The translations under genes were made by a program, and so were the position numbers. Positions 49,188-62,182 of a stretch of 64,000 nt of DNA are shown piece after piece. The DNA is from Abelmoschus esculentus (taxonomy: Eukaryota; Streptophyta; Magnoliopsida; Malvales; Malvaceae), in contig JAUCBN010000017.1 of NCBI GenBank assembly GCA_035048815.1, forward strand, positions 9,854,936 through 9,918,935. Direction: 5' to 3'. The notes below the pieces were generated by a model that saw only the letters and a list, made by a program, of their open reading frames with translations, was not told the DNA's origin and ran no database searches. Within the stretch, counting starts at the first letter, position 1. Every line of letters starts with the position of its first letter.

Positions 49188-49706
49188 TGATACATGTATG
49201 AGAGGGCTAAAGTAATGCACCTTGAGCAAAAATCTGAATTTGTTGGTAAAGTCTGGAAAGTCAGCAAACTTGCACTATATTTTTAGATGGGTTTCATGCA
49301 TTTCTGGGCAGAGTTGTCTTCTTACAAATTGACCGACATTCAGTTATCTTTTCAATGCATCTTGAAACGCATCAATTGGATATCGAGAGATCAAGATATG
49401 TTTGTTTAACTGAAGATTGTGCGTGCAGAAAACTGGATACGGGATTATTATAGGATTTTGTAAAATTCAGCCCAAAAGCTACTATATAAAGTTTTTGGAT
49501 GAATTAGACATTAAAATAAATTAATTCAAAACTGGATTATAAAGCTTTGACCATTTTTATTAATATTTTATTTGATTCCCTAAGATTCTTTTTAATTAGC
49601 TATCCATAAGCTGATCTTAGGGGATTTATTCTATTAAGCTATCCATATGCTGATATTTAGGGATTGATCAACTATCTATTAGGCAATTCTAAGGTCTCCT
49701 TTAGAC

Positions 49707-49713
49707 TATAAAA
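49707..49713 (+). promoter_or_regulatory. TATA box in the nested LTR
   Basis: TATAAAA about 520 bp into the 910-bp LTR, with AGACTATAAAAGGGG around it; placed as expected for an LTR promoter. Confidence 0.5.
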
Positions 49714-50099
49714 GGGGTAGACTCTTCTCTTGTAAAAAGACATGAAGAATATGAATCTTTTAGTTATAAAAACTCTTGGCCTTGGGCCATTTTATTTGCA
49801 AGGTTGTCACCTTGCTATTATTCTTATTAGAAATCTTCTTCAACATAAGTACTTCAAGTTTTTATGAGGAAGATTATCTTCACTCTCGCTTGCCTAAGCA
49901 ATCGTGTTTAGGAGGGTGAGTTAAAGCCGATTATGGTGTTTGCCTATCTAATTACAGATATGAGGGTGCCTAGGACAACGCCATATCATCAATTCACCGG
50001 AGAGATTCATTTCGTTTGCAGGTGTTTGCCTATTCAATTGCGATTAGGAGGGTGCCAAGGACAAATCTATCCAACATCATACCACCACCACCATCTATC

Positions 50100-51390
50100 C
50101 CGCTGTATATTTTCTATCACCGAGCAAGGACAATCTCTACGTCCACTACCGAGGTAAGCTTGTCCGCCTTGATGCCGAAGCAATCAACGATTTCTATGGC
50201 CTCATGCCCATCCGTGATGTTCATGCTGAATTCATGGAGGATGTCACCACTCAGGACTACGAGTTGATCAAAGATGACCTTCGTTACAACAATACCCCTT
50301 GGAAAACCGGTGCCCATAAAGGTTCTGTAACATGGCAAAGTCTAAAGCCCGAGTCTAAGCTATGGTGTATCTTTGTCAAGAGACGTCTCATCCCCACCTC
50401 CCACAACAGCACAGTGGACCGTAAGAGATTGGTGATCATCCAATCCATCATCAACAAGAGGAGCATAAATGTTGGAGAGATTATTTTACGTGAAATACAC
50501 GAGTGCGGTAAGAAGGAACATGGACCTTTATATTTCCTTTGTTTAATCTCTAGTTTGTGCATTGCTGTAGGAGTACAATAGAAGATACGGATGAATACAC
50601 ACCAAACAGGCAAGGATGGACAAAAGAATTCTGCCACAGAGTTATGCAGATCACACAGGCAAAGCCTGTCCAGGCAACCCCTCAGCAGTTCACTGTCGAC
50701 ACTGTTGTGGAGCCAGTACACGACAGAGATGCTTGGCACTACCTAAGCCACTACCGCAGCAGACCCCTACCAAGATATTCTTTAGAGGATGGCAGCTATT
50801 GACCTTCGCCAGCAGAGATACATGGAATATCAGAGAGAGTTCAAAAGCACTCTTGCCCAAATGATGATTCAGAACTTCCCCAGTCAAGGGGCGCAATTTC
50901 CAGAATTCTCTGCAAACATATTCGTCACAGCAACGCCCTACACATAAACTACTCCAGCCCTAGGGCCGAGGCCATTTTTCTCCTCTAGATCACAACAACA
51001 GTTCCACGCAGCTGACCCATCTAGGGTAGCAGATCCTGCCGCGGCATCATGTGCCAATAGAAGACTTTCCATGCGAAGGGCAGTCTTCAACACTCCCCCA
51101 AGATCCCCAATCCCAATGGGCAGTCTATCTGCTGAGATAGATGCCTATGTCAATCAGAGCTCAGACACTGCCAAGTCAAACATTCAGAATGTCGGGACAG
51201 ATCCAGAGAATGGAGGAACATAAATAATGAACACTGAAGATGAAGAGTTTAATGCTCCCACGCAACGAGCAACACCAACGAGAGTTCAGCCACCAAGACG
51301 AGCAAAGCCATTTCCATCACCAAGGGCACAACAATCAGCAGCAAGATCGAGAAAACAAATTGTGGAAGAAAGCTCTTCTAAATCATTATA
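50100..51390 (+). pseudogene. Env-like / plant transposon protein ORF, C-terminal part
   Basis: Continues the ORF broken at 48828. In frame from about 50105: VYFLSPSKDNLYVHYRGKLV, then LDAEAINDFYGL and the conserved KPESKLWCIFVKRRLIPTSH and INKRSINVGEIILREI, features of the plant transposon protein domain of Athila elements. The frame ends at 50579-50581, but the sequence goes on in another frame (GWTKEFCHRVMQ, 50557-50802), then returns (LRQQRYMEYQREFKSTLAQM, about 50800-50945), then further fragments to about 51390 with stops. So at least two frameshifts and several stops. Role in the element is unknown; the name env-like rests on position only. Confidence 0.75.
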
Positions 51391-52214
51391 ATTTCTCTTC
51401 TTTCTTTTATTTATTGCTCATATAATTTTTTTTACTGCTTATATTTTGTTACCTACTGGCTACCCCTAAATTAAGCACTGAGGACAATGCTTGGTTTGAG
51501 TTTGGGGGTATAGAGCCACTACCGAGGCAATTTACTACCGCGACCCTACCATGAAAATGAAGTTTTTAGTGATAAAATTTTTTGTTTTATATCCATCACT
51601 TCACTTGAAATTGTTGCCCATACTCTTACACTGCCCATCATCAGTATTGTCTTAGTTTATTCTTGAAGACAATAGAAATCTTTCTCCTTACCATGGTTAG
51701 GTTCTGTTTTGAAGGCCTAATTATAGGATACTTAAGGAGAAAAACTTAGAAGCTTACTATATGTTGAACTTTAAAATACTTTTGGAACTTGTTTGGTTAT
51801 AGGAATTCTTTTAATAAACTAATTAGGTGATAAAGACTTAGATCTTTGGAAAGGTGACTAGAGGTTCCTATCACCGGCTTTAGGAAGTACTCTTCTTCAT
51901 GCTAGAGGTGCCCGAAATTGGCTCAAGAAATTGTTGTTTTAAGAAGAGTACACTAAATCCAAATCTATTTGTCTTGAACTTAGAGTTTATCTAAGAACAC
52001 CCTTAATCAAACTTGTCCACAAAAACGTACACACACGCTAACCTTATAGTTTGTCTTCTAGGTACACCCTTATGTAACCGAAAGGTTAAGTCTAAATAAT
52101 AGACATAGTTATGGTGGGGAGAATAGATGGAAGTATAAGACCAAAGAAGAATAGAGTTTGACAAATTGATGGTTTGCATTGCTTGTTCTCAAGCAATAGT
52201 TCGAGTTTGGGGCT
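51391..52214 (+). other. 3' non-coding region and polypurine tract of the Athila-like element
   Basis: No coding domain. GAGTTTGGGGGTATAG near 51499 follows GAGGACAATGCTTGG, a pair common after the env-like ORF. A second GAGTTTGGGG at 52205-52213 lies directly before the 3' LTR and is the likely polypurine tract. Confidence 0.6.
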
Positions 52215-53526
52215 GTGATAAGTGCTCAACTCACCATCACTTTCTACACTTTTCATGGGCACTTATCATCAATTATACACCTACTTGAACCAATGCATGT
52301 ACTTAATATAATATATTTAGGGATGATGCTGTTAAAGATAACATTTATAGAAAAGACATAGTTTACTGCATTTTCATGTCTATGCAGGAAATGTATTGCC
52401 GCGGCAGCAAAATGAGGCTGAGGCAGGACCTAATGCCGAGGTAGCAGAAGATAAAAAGCAATATGGCAGGCAAACTAAGGAGAAAAATATGGAGAATGTT
52501 GCTAGACAAGAAGCCCAAGGATCGGAGATGAACAACACATCAAAAGCCCAAGGAAAGGCCACGCAGGAAAAAGCCTTCTAGAAGAATTAAACTTATAAAT
52601 ATTTAACCTATGTACATAACTTGTTATCTACTCCAAGTTGTACTCTATTTAGGAAAGGTTTGCCCTAGGCCAAGCCTATATAAGGCATAGCCGTCCAAGG
52701 GACTAGGAGAGCCAAATTTGAGAGAGTTTACCCTAGGAACAATTCTTCCCATCATGTTCTAAGCTTTCTTAGGGTCTAGGTGAAAGTTGTTGAGTATTAG
52801 TGAGAGGAGATTGTATCTTGTTTCTTGTTTCAATGCAATAAAATATCAAAGTTTGCTTACTCTTTGCCATTCTTTGTTCTTGCATCCAAGCTCGAGAGAG
52901 AAGTTTGTAAGTAATCTATTTGTCTAGACTCGGGAGAGTTAGACTCATGAAAGGAGTAAGTGCGGTATGCAACTTGATTGGAGGATACTAACTCGGCATG
53001 GGGATAGGTTGGAGATTCAACGGCTAAAAGAAGTGTGAGATTGGTTGTTGATTATAATTGCTTAACGTCGAGAGGTATCATCAAGGACTGATCATCAACA
53101 GTGTTTTGACTTAGGGATAAGTGGAACCATCAAAGGATATTTTGCCGAACTTTGGTAAATCTGCCCAAGAGCAAGGGATTGTCGCGACAGAGAAAACTAC
53201 CGCTGTCGAAGACAGTAATCTGTAGTACTATCGAGGCAGTATAGTGCAATTACATTAGATAGAAACAGATCAATGAAATCCACTATACAGCACAACTAGA
53301 TCCTGCCCTCTTTCTCAAATTTGATCTCATCTTATTTAGTTTCTTTTATTTAGTACAATCAACATCCAATTTACTTGTGTCTTTACTTTTGTCTTACAGA
53401 GCAAGAAGATCAAAGGAAGCATATTAAGTATACCAATCCCTAAGGAGATGATAACTCGATAATACTTATCACTTATTACTTGCGACGTGTTCACTTGCAC
53501 TAATTGCGCATATTTGACACGCATCA
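52215..53526 (+). mobile_element. 3' LTR of the Athila-like element
   Basis: About 1.31 kb, from TGTGATAAGTGCTC (or two bases later, TGATAAG) after the polypurine tract to CGCATCA at 53526. Its last 38 bp match the truncated 5' LTR. Directly followed by 33-bp satellite. Confidence 0.8.
52677..52683 (+). promoter_or_regulatory. TATA box in the 3' LTR
   Basis: TATATAA in CCTATATAAGGC, followed 160 bp later by AATAAA at 52837-52842, the spacing expected of promoter and polyadenylation signal around the R region. Confidence 0.55.
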
Positions 53527-53986
53527 AACGTATACCGTGATGGACAAGCCCTCTCTTTGAGCGTATGTAGTGATGAATGATCCCTCTCTTTGAGTGTATA
53601 TCATAATGAACGGTCCTTCTCTTTGAGCGTATGCCGTGATGGACGACCCCTCTCTTTGAGCATATGTCGCGATGAAAGACCCCTACCTTCGAGTGCATGC
53701 CATGATGAACGGTCCCTCTGTTTGAGCGTATACCATGATGAACGACCCCACTCTTTCAGCGTATGTCGCTATGAATGACCCCTCTCTTTGAGTGCATGTC
53801 ATAATTAATGGTCCCTTTCTTTGAGCGTATACCGTGATGGACAACCTCTCTCTTTGAGTGTATGTCGCGAAGAAAGACCCCTCTCTTCGAGTGCATGTCA
53901 TGATTAGCGGTCCCTTTCTTAGAGCGTATACTGTGATAGACAACCCCTCTCTTTGAGCGTATGTCGCGATGAATGACCCCTCTCAT
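53527..53986 (-). repeat. 33-bp satellite array, reverse orientation (segment 3)
   Basis: Continues the array after the retroelement block: the unit left incomplete at 43692 (CCCCTCTC) resumes at CGTATACC with only about six bases missing, so 43693-53526 looks like material inserted in one array. The frames 53336-53698, 53683-53943 and 53756-53986 are repeat-encoded. Confidence 0.92.
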
Positions 53987-55649
53987 TTATCTCATTCTTT
54001 CATGCTTCATTTCACGCATGGGATCAAAGGTGAGTTACCTTACTGATCTTAGTATTTATTACTTTTATATACTTTATAGTAAGCTACTTAAGAGTTATTT
54101 ATTTAGGCTATAAATATGAATAGTCAATATAACCACATTATTCAGTTTCAGTTTAGATCTAAATTTATATTAAGTTATTTTAAGTATTCTCAGTATTTCT
54201 ATTATTATGTTTTCTTCAAAGGGCTTACCCACAGCTCAAGGAGTAAATATTAGCTCGGTGTCAGCTCAGTCAGCTCAGAAGAAGCTAAACGAAAGGTAAT
54301 GCTAGAAACACAAGGTGCCAACTTCATAATAGCTTGGAAATGCATGAAACACTCCTACAATACTTAAGGGGTAAAAGGATCACTCCGTGTCAGCTCACAA
54401 ATCTCATACGAGCTCAAATGAAGCATAATTCAAAACGAGGATTTAGGAGATTCGAATTAGCTCCAAAAACACTCCTTACACTAGAAGAGAGTATAAGGAA
54501 GCTAATGGGTCAGTTCACTTTGCTAAAGGCAGCTCGGATTAGCTTATTTCAGCTTCAAACTTTAGCTAAGTCTTTCAGCTAGATAGCTCAGTTCAATTCA
54601 GCTCACTCACAACTCGATTAGCTCACCTCAGCTCCAACTATCACTCTCAACTCAACACCTGAAGGTCACCTACCCTTCACCAAGAATCAAGACCGACCAT
54701 AATCCACATTGGGCGCCAAGATCATGGAGGGAAAGCAAGTGGGCGCCAAAACAAAGATATAGCACTCTTCATTGGGCAGATTCATGATGGTCCACTTGTT
54801 TGCCAATTTAGAGCAGGATACTTGTCGAGTTGGGTTTCAGTGTCTTCAACAAAGTTGTTCCTCTATCTCTTGTCTCTCCAACAAATGTTGAATCACATCA
54901 ATCCAATATCGTCAGCTCGAGATATGACCCAATTACTAAGGACTGTGCAGGCTGAACCGAAAAGTTACATCTCTTCTAATAGATTTGGAGGGAGACACCA
55001 TTCAAATGAATGGTTATCAGAGTAGTTAAATGTCATTTCAACCAAACCCCTTAGAAAACTTTAAATAGGACTTGAATTTCATTTTGTAAACACACAATTC
55101 AGAATATATTTTATCCTTTGTGAGAATTTTCTCTCGTTTAGTTCTTAAAATTTTATCGACTTTTCAAGTAATTTTGTACTTGGGGCGTCAACCCCTTTCT
55201 ATCCATCTTGATACTTCTTGTTCTTTTAGTTTAATATACTAAAAGGGCCAAAGTCTGTTTATCACCACCCCTTAAAGATCAATATAAGGTTTAGGATTAG
55301 GTTTTCAATAACCTAGTTTCTTCCTTGAGTATCTTTAAGATACTATTTCCATTTTACCATATCATTATCCTTACATATCCTCTCATTCCATCATCATTCC
55401 CGATCCTTTGTCATCACCATAAAACGTCCTAAACATCCATCTCCCTTGTCAACACCACATATCACCTCTCTTTCGCTTCCAACAAATCAGTCCCTAAACT
55501 ATTTCTTTCATTCATTTCACCTATTCCTTTCATCCTTTATCCTTAATTCTTCTTTTTTGCAGCGACATCTTGCGAGACACTTCCTTCCTTCCTAGGTCCT
55601 ACAATCAAAGTTTGTCGTTCAGCACCATCAACAAGTACGGCACATATCA
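53987..55649 (+). mobile_element. Solo LTR of the 1.7-kb family, plus strand
   Basis: Matches the reverse complement of 43693-45398 in parts, for example GATTCATGATGGTCCACTTG and GACTGTGCAGGCT, and ends in CACATATCA at 55649. Satellite lies on both sides. About 70 bp of the 5' end may be missing, since no TG start is seen. A possible target duplication is ACCCC before and ACACC after, one mismatch. AGCTCA words are dense between 54230 and 54640. Frames at 54334-54582 and 54822-55025 are not supported as genes. Confidence 0.7.
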
Positions 55650-58600
55650 ACACCTCTCTTTGAGCGTATATCGTAATGAATGACCTATCTCTTCGAGTGC
55701 ATGTCATAATTAACGGTCCCTTTCTTATAGTGTATACCGTGATGGACGACCCTCTCTTTAAGCATATGTCGCGATGAATGACCCCTCTCTTCGAGTGCAT
55801 GTCATAAAGAAAGGTTCCTTTCATAGAGTGTATAACGTGCTAGATGACCCCTCTCTTTGAACATATGTCGCTATGAATGATAACTCTCATTGAGCATATG
55901 TCATAATGAACAGTCCCTCTCTTTGAGCGTATGTTGTGATGGACGACCCCTCTTTTAGCGATATTGCGATGAATGATCCCTCTCTTCGAGCATGTCATAA
56001 TGAATGGTCCCTCTCTTTTAGCGTATGTCGTGATAGACGACCCCTCTCTTTGAGCGTATATCGCAATGAATGACCCTTATCTTCGAGTGCAAGTCAAAAT
56101 GAACGGTCGCTCTCTTTGAGCGTATACTACGATGGATGACCCCTCTCTTTGAGCGTATGTCGCGATGAATGACCCCTCTCTTCGAGTGCATGTCATAATG
56201 AACGGTCCCTTTCTTAGAGCATATGCCATGATGGGTAACCCCTCTTTGAGTGTACGTCGCGATGAATGACTCCTCTCATTGAGCATATGTCATAATGAAT
56301 GGTCCGTCTCTTGGAGCGTATATCTCGATGTCTGACACCGCTCTTTGAGCATATATCAGGGTGAATGACCCATCTCTTCCAGCTTATATCATATTGAACA
56401 ATCCCTCTCTTTCAGCGTATACCGTGATAGATGCCAACGCTCTTTGAGCGTATGTCGCGATAAAGGACCACTCTCTTTGAGTGTATATTGTGATGGATGA
56501 CCCCTCTCTTTGAGCGTATGTCGAGATGAATGATCCCTCTCTTCTAGTGCCTGTCATAATTAACGACACCTTTCTTAGAGCATATGTCATGATGGACAAC
56601 CCCTCTCTTTGAGCGTATGTCGCGGTGAATCACTCCTCTCATTGAGCATATGTCATAATGAACAGTCCCTCTCTTTGACTGTATGTCGGTGATGGACGAC
56701 CCCTCTCTTTGAGCGTATGCCACGATCAATGACCCCACTGTTCAAGTGCTTGTCATAATGAACGGTCCCTCTCTTTGAGCGTATACCGTGATGGAAGCCG
56801 GCGCTCTTTGAGCGTATGTCGCGATGAATGACCCCTCTCTTCAAGTGCATGCCATAATGAATGGTCCCTCTCTTTGAGCGTATACCGTGATCGATGACCC
56901 CATTCTTTGAGCGTATGTTGCGATGAATGTCACTTCTCTTTGAGTGCATGTTAGGGTGAACAATCCCTCTCCTTTAGCGAATACTGTGATAGACGACCCC
57001 TTTCTTTGATAGTATGTCGCAATGAAGGACCCCTTTCTTCGAGTGCATGTAATAACGAACGGTCCCTCTCTTTGAGCGTATACCGTGATCGATGACCCCT
57101 CTCATTGAGCATACGTTCCAATGAATAACACTTCTCTTCGAGTGCATGTTAGGGTGAACAGTACCTCTCTTTTAGCGTATATCGTGATCGATGACCCCTC
57201 ACTTTGAGCATATGTTGCGATGAATGACCCTTCTCTTCGAGTGCATGTCATGTGAATGGTCCCTCTCTTTGAGTGCATATCGTGATGGAAGACCCTTCTC
57301 TTTGAGTGTCGGTCGCGATGAATGACCCATCTCTTTAAATGCATATCTTAATTAACGGTCCCTTTCTTAGAGCGTATACCGTGATGGACGACCCTTCTAT
57401 TTGAGCGTATGTCGCGTTGAATGACCCCTCTCTTCAAGTGTAAGTCATAATGAATGGTCGCTTACTTTGAGCGTTTACCGTGATGGATGACCCCTCTCTT
57501 TGAGCGTATGTCACGATGAATGACCCTTATCATCGAGTGAATGTCATAATAAACGGTCCCTCTCTTTGAGCGTATACCGTGATGGACAACCACTCTTCGA
57601 GTGCATGTCATAATGAATGGTCTCTCTATTTGAGCGTATACCGTGATCGATGACCCCTGTCTCCGAGTGTATGTTGCGATGATTGACCCCTCTCTTTGAG
57701 TGAATGTCATGGTGAACGACCCCTCTCTTGAATGTATACCGTGATGGACGACCCCTCTCTTTGAGTGAATGTCATGGTGAACGACCCCTCTCTTTGAATG
57801 TATACCGTGATGGACGACCCCTCTCTTTGAGCGTAAGTCGTGATGAATGAACACCCTCTTTGAGTGCATGACATAATGTACGATCCCTTTCTTAGAGCGT
57901 ATACCCTGATGGCCGACCCCTCTCTTTGAGCGTATATCACAGTGGACGACCCCTTGCTTCAAGTATATGTCAAAATGAATGGTCCCCCTCTTTGAGCGTA
58001 TATCTCGATGTCTGCCCCCGCTCTTTGAGCGTATGTCAGGGTGAATGACACCTCTCTTCTAGTGCCTGTCATACTAAATGGTCCCATTCTTAGAGCGTAT
58101 ACCATGATGGACAACCCCTCTCTTTGAGCGTTTGTCGTGATGAATGACACTTCTCTTCAAGTGCATGTCATGGTGGACGACCCTCTTTGAGTGTATGTCG
58201 CGAAGAATGACCCCTCTCTTCGAGCGCATGTCATAATGAACGGTCCGTCTCTTTGAGCATATACCGTCATGGACGACCCCTCTCTTTAGGCGTATGTCGC
58301 AACGAATGACCACTCTCTTCGAGTGCATGTCACCCTGACTGGTCCCTTTCTTAGAGCATATACCATGATGGACAACCCCTCTCTTTAAGCATATATCGCG
58401 GTGAACGACCCCTTTCTTCGAGCATATCTCATAATGAACGGTCCCACTCTTTGAGCGTATATCGTGATGGACGACCCCTCTCTTTGAGCGTATGTCGCGA
58501 TTAATGATCTCTCTCTTCGAGTGCATGCCATGGTGAACGGTTCCTCTCTTTGTGCGTATATCATGATCGACGACCCCTCTCTTTAAGCGTATGTCGCGTT

Positions 58601-61600
58601 GAATGAACCTTCACTTCGAGTGCATGTCATAATGAACCGTCCCTTTCTTACAGCGTAAACCGTGATGAACCAACCACCCTTCTCTTTGAGCGTATGTCAC
58701 GATGAATGACCCCTCTCAACGAGTGTATGTCAAATTAAACCGGCCTTTTCTTAGAGCGTATACCGTGATGGACGACTCCTCTCTTTGAGAGTACGTCGTG
58801 GTGAATGACCTCTCTCTTCGAGTGTTTGTCACAATGAACAGACCCTCTCTTTCAGCATATGTCGTGATGGACAACCCCTCTCTTTGAGCGTATGTCACGA
58901 TGAATGACCCCTAACTTCGAGTGCATGTCATAATAAACGGTCCTCCCTTTGAGCATATACTGTGATGGACGATCCCTTTCTTTCTCTGAGAGTGCATGTC
59001 ATAATGAACGACCCCTCTCTTTGAGCGTATACCGCGATGGATGCCGCGCTCTTTGAGCGTATATCGCGATGAATGACCACACTCTTCGAGTGCATGTTAT
59101 AATGAACGATCCATCTATTTGAGCGTATATCGTGGTCGATGACCCCTTTCTTTGAGGGTATGTTGCGATGAATGACACTTCTCTTTGAGTGCATGTCATG
59201 GTGAACGGTCCCTTTCTAAGGGCGTATACCGTGATGGACAACCCTTCTCTTTGAACGTATGTAAAGATGAATGACCCCTGTCTTCAAGCGTATGTTATAA
59301 TGAACGATCCCTCTCTTTGAGCATATACCGTGATCGATGACCCCTCTCTTTGAGCGTATTTTGCGATGAATGACCCCTCTCTTTAAGCGTATGTCATAAT
59401 GAATGGTCCCTATCTTCGAGCATATACCGTGATGGATGACCCCTCTCTTTAAGCGTATGTCGCAATAAATGACTCGTCTCTTCAAGTGCATGTCATGGTG
59501 AATAGTCACTCTCTTTAAGCGTATACTGTGAAAGATGACACCTCTCTGTAAACATATGTCGCGATGAATGACCCCTCTCTCCGAGTGCATGTCATAATGA
59601 ATGGTCTCTCTCTGAGCGTATACCGTCATGGACGATCCCTCTCTTTGAGCGTATATCCCGATGAATGACCCCTCCCTTCGAGTGTATGTTAGAATAAACG
59701 GTCCCATTCTTAGAGCGTATTCTGTGATGGATGATCCCTCTCTTTGGACGTATGTCGCGGTGAATGACTCATCCCTTCAAGCTATGTCAAAATGAACGAT
59801 TCCTCTCTTTGAGTGTATGCCGTGATGGACGACCCCTCTCTTTGAGCGTATGTCATAATGAATGATTCCTCTCTTTGAGCATATACCGTGATGGACAACC
59901 CTTCTCTTTGAGCGTATGTCGCGATGATTGACCCCTCTCTTCGACAGCATGTCATAATGAATGGTCCCTCTCTTTGAGCGTATATCGTCGTGGATGACCC
60001 CTCTCTTTGAGCATATTTTGCAAAGAATGACCCCTCTCTTCGAGTGCATGTTATAATAAACCGTCCCTTTCTTAGAACGGGCCCTTTCTTATACTGAATG
60101 ACCCATCTCTACGAGCGTCTGTCGTAATGAACGATTTCTCTCTTTCAACGTATTTTGCGGTGAATGACCCATCTCTTTGTGCATATGTCATAATGAATTG
60201 TCCCTCTCTTTGACTGTATACCGTGAGAAACGACCCCTCTCTTTAAGCGTATGTCACGATGAATAACCCCTCTCTTCGAGTGCATGTCATAATGACCGTC
60301 CCTCTCTTAGAGCGTATACCGTGGTAGATGTCCCCTTTCTTTGAGCGCATGTCACGATGAATGACCCCTCTCTTCAAGTGCATGTCATAATGAACGGTCC
60401 CTCTCTTTGAGCCTATACCATGATGGACGACCCCTCTCTTTAAGCGTATGTTGCGATGAATAACCCCTCTCTTTTAGAGCATGTCATAATGAACGGTCCT
60501 TCTTTAGAGAGTATACCGTGGTCAATGCTCTTTGAAAAAAAATATCGTGGTCGATGAACCTTTTCTTTGAGCGTATGTTGCGTTGAATGACCCCTCTATT
60601 CAAGTGCATGTCATAATGAACTGTCCCTCTCTTTGAGTGCATACCGTCATGGACGAACCCTCTCTTTGAGCGTATGTCGCGAAGAATGACCTCTCTCTTC
60701 GAGTACATGCCATAATGAATGGTCCCTTTCTTAGAACATATACCGTAATGGTTGCCCCTTCTCTTTTAGTGTATGTCGTGATTTATGACCCATCTCATCG
60801 AGTGCATGTCATAATGAAAGGTCCTTCTCTTTGAGCAAATACCGTGATGGACAACCCCTCTCTTTAAGCGTATGGCGCGATGAATAACACCTCTTCGAGT
60901 ACATGCGATAATGAAAGGTCCCTCTCTTAGAGCGTATACCGTGGTCGATGACCCCTTTCTTTGAGCGTTTGTTGCAATGAATGAACCCTCTCTTTGAGTG
61001 CATGTCATGGTGTATGGTCCCTCTCTTTGAGCATATGTAACGATGAGCGACCCCTCTCATCAAGTGCATGTCATAATGAACGGTCCATCACTTTGAGCGT
61101 ATACCGTCATGGACGACCCCTCTCTTTGAGCGTACGTCACAATGATTGACCCCTCTCTTCGGGTGCTTGTCATAATGAACGGTCCCTTTCTTAGAGCGTA
61201 TACCGTCATAAACGACCCCGCTCTTTGAGCGTATATCGCGGTGAATGACCCCTCTATTCGAGCATATGTTAAAATGAACGATCCCTCTCTTTGAGCGTAT
61301 ACCATGATGGATGAACCCTTTCTTTGAGCGTATATCGTGACGAATGACCCCTCTATTCGTGTGCATGTCTTGGTGAACGGTCCCTCTCTTTGAGCGTATA
61401 CCGTGATGGATGACCCCTCTCTTTGAGCGTATGTCGTGATGAATGACCCCTCTCTTCGAGTGCATGTCATGGTGAACTGTCCCTCTCTTTCATCGTATAC
61501 CATGATGGACGACCCCTCTCATTGAGCGTATGTCGCGATGAATGACACTTCTCTTCGAGTGCATGTCATGTTAAACGGTCCCTCTCTTTGAGCGTGGACC

Positions 61601-62017
61601 GTGATGAACGATCCCTCTCTTTGATTGCATGTCGCGATGAAAGACCCCTCTCTTCGATAGCATATCATTATGAACGGTCTCTCTCTTTTAGCGTATACCG
61701 TCCTGGACAACTCCTGTCATTAAGCATATGTCGCGATGAATTACCCCTCTCTTCGAGTGCATGTCATAATGAACGATCCCTTTCTTTAGAGCGTATACCG
61801 TGATGGATGACCCCTCTCTTTGAGCGTATACCGTCATGGACAACTCCTCTCATTGAGCGTATGTCGCGATGAATGGCCGCTCTCTTCGAGTGCATGTCAT
61901 AATGAACGATCCCTCTCTTTAGAGCGTATACCGTGATGGACGACCCCTCTCTTCGAGCGTATGTCATGATGAATGACCTCTATCTTTGTTTGTATATCAA
62001 AGTGAACGGTCCCTTTC
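55650..62017 (-). repeat. 33-bp satellite array, reverse orientation (segment 4)
   Basis: 6.4 kb, about 190 units. The variants seen in 1-3415 are present, including the GCGCTCTTTGAGCG type (56797, 59046 and related). Some units are shortened (55955-55970, 58175-58190) and one disturbed patch lies at 60060-60110. About 25 listed open frames here are all repeat-encoded. It ends at CCCTTTC, directly against the LTR end at 62018. Confidence 0.94.
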
Positions 62018-62182
62018 TGATATGTGCCGATCTTGTTAAGGATGTTGAACGACAAACTTTGATTATAGGACCTTGGAAGGAAGCAAGTCTCTCGCAAGAA
62101 GTGGATACAAAATGAAGAATTAATGATAAGGGATGAAAGGAACAGGTGAGATGAATGAAAGAAATAGTTTAGGGACTGAACC
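62018..62182 (-). mobile_element. Terminal piece of the 1.7-kb LTR family, minus strand
   Basis: TGATATGTGCCGATCTTG and the next 160 bp match the reverse complement of 55490-55649, including GAACGACAAACTTTGATT. Only the LTR end is present; near 62182 the sequence switches to the opposite orientation. Confidence 0.75.

Larger units (their letters stand above)
48829..50099 (+). mobile_element. Nested, deleted LTR element in the env-like ORF
   Basis: Starts TGATACATGTATGAGAGGGC at 48829; the same sequence starts again at 49188. The first copy (48829 to about 49040) is a 5' LTR with a large internal deletion, since both copies end near ACCATCTATC (49033 and 50090). Between them lie about 150 bp of internal sequence with a polypurine tract. 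The full LTR (49188-50099) is about 910 bp. No coding sequence is left. The frame 48835-49020 is not a gene. A target duplication is not clear (CCGAG before, CCGCT after). Confidence 0.7.

Noticed and set aside
50284..50739. Minus-strand frame of 151 codons
   Set aside because: Antisense shadow of the env-like ORF.
53683..61967. Many minus-strand frames such as 57462-57962 and 58074-58526
   Set aside because: Same reason: repeat-encoded frames of the inverted 33-bp array.
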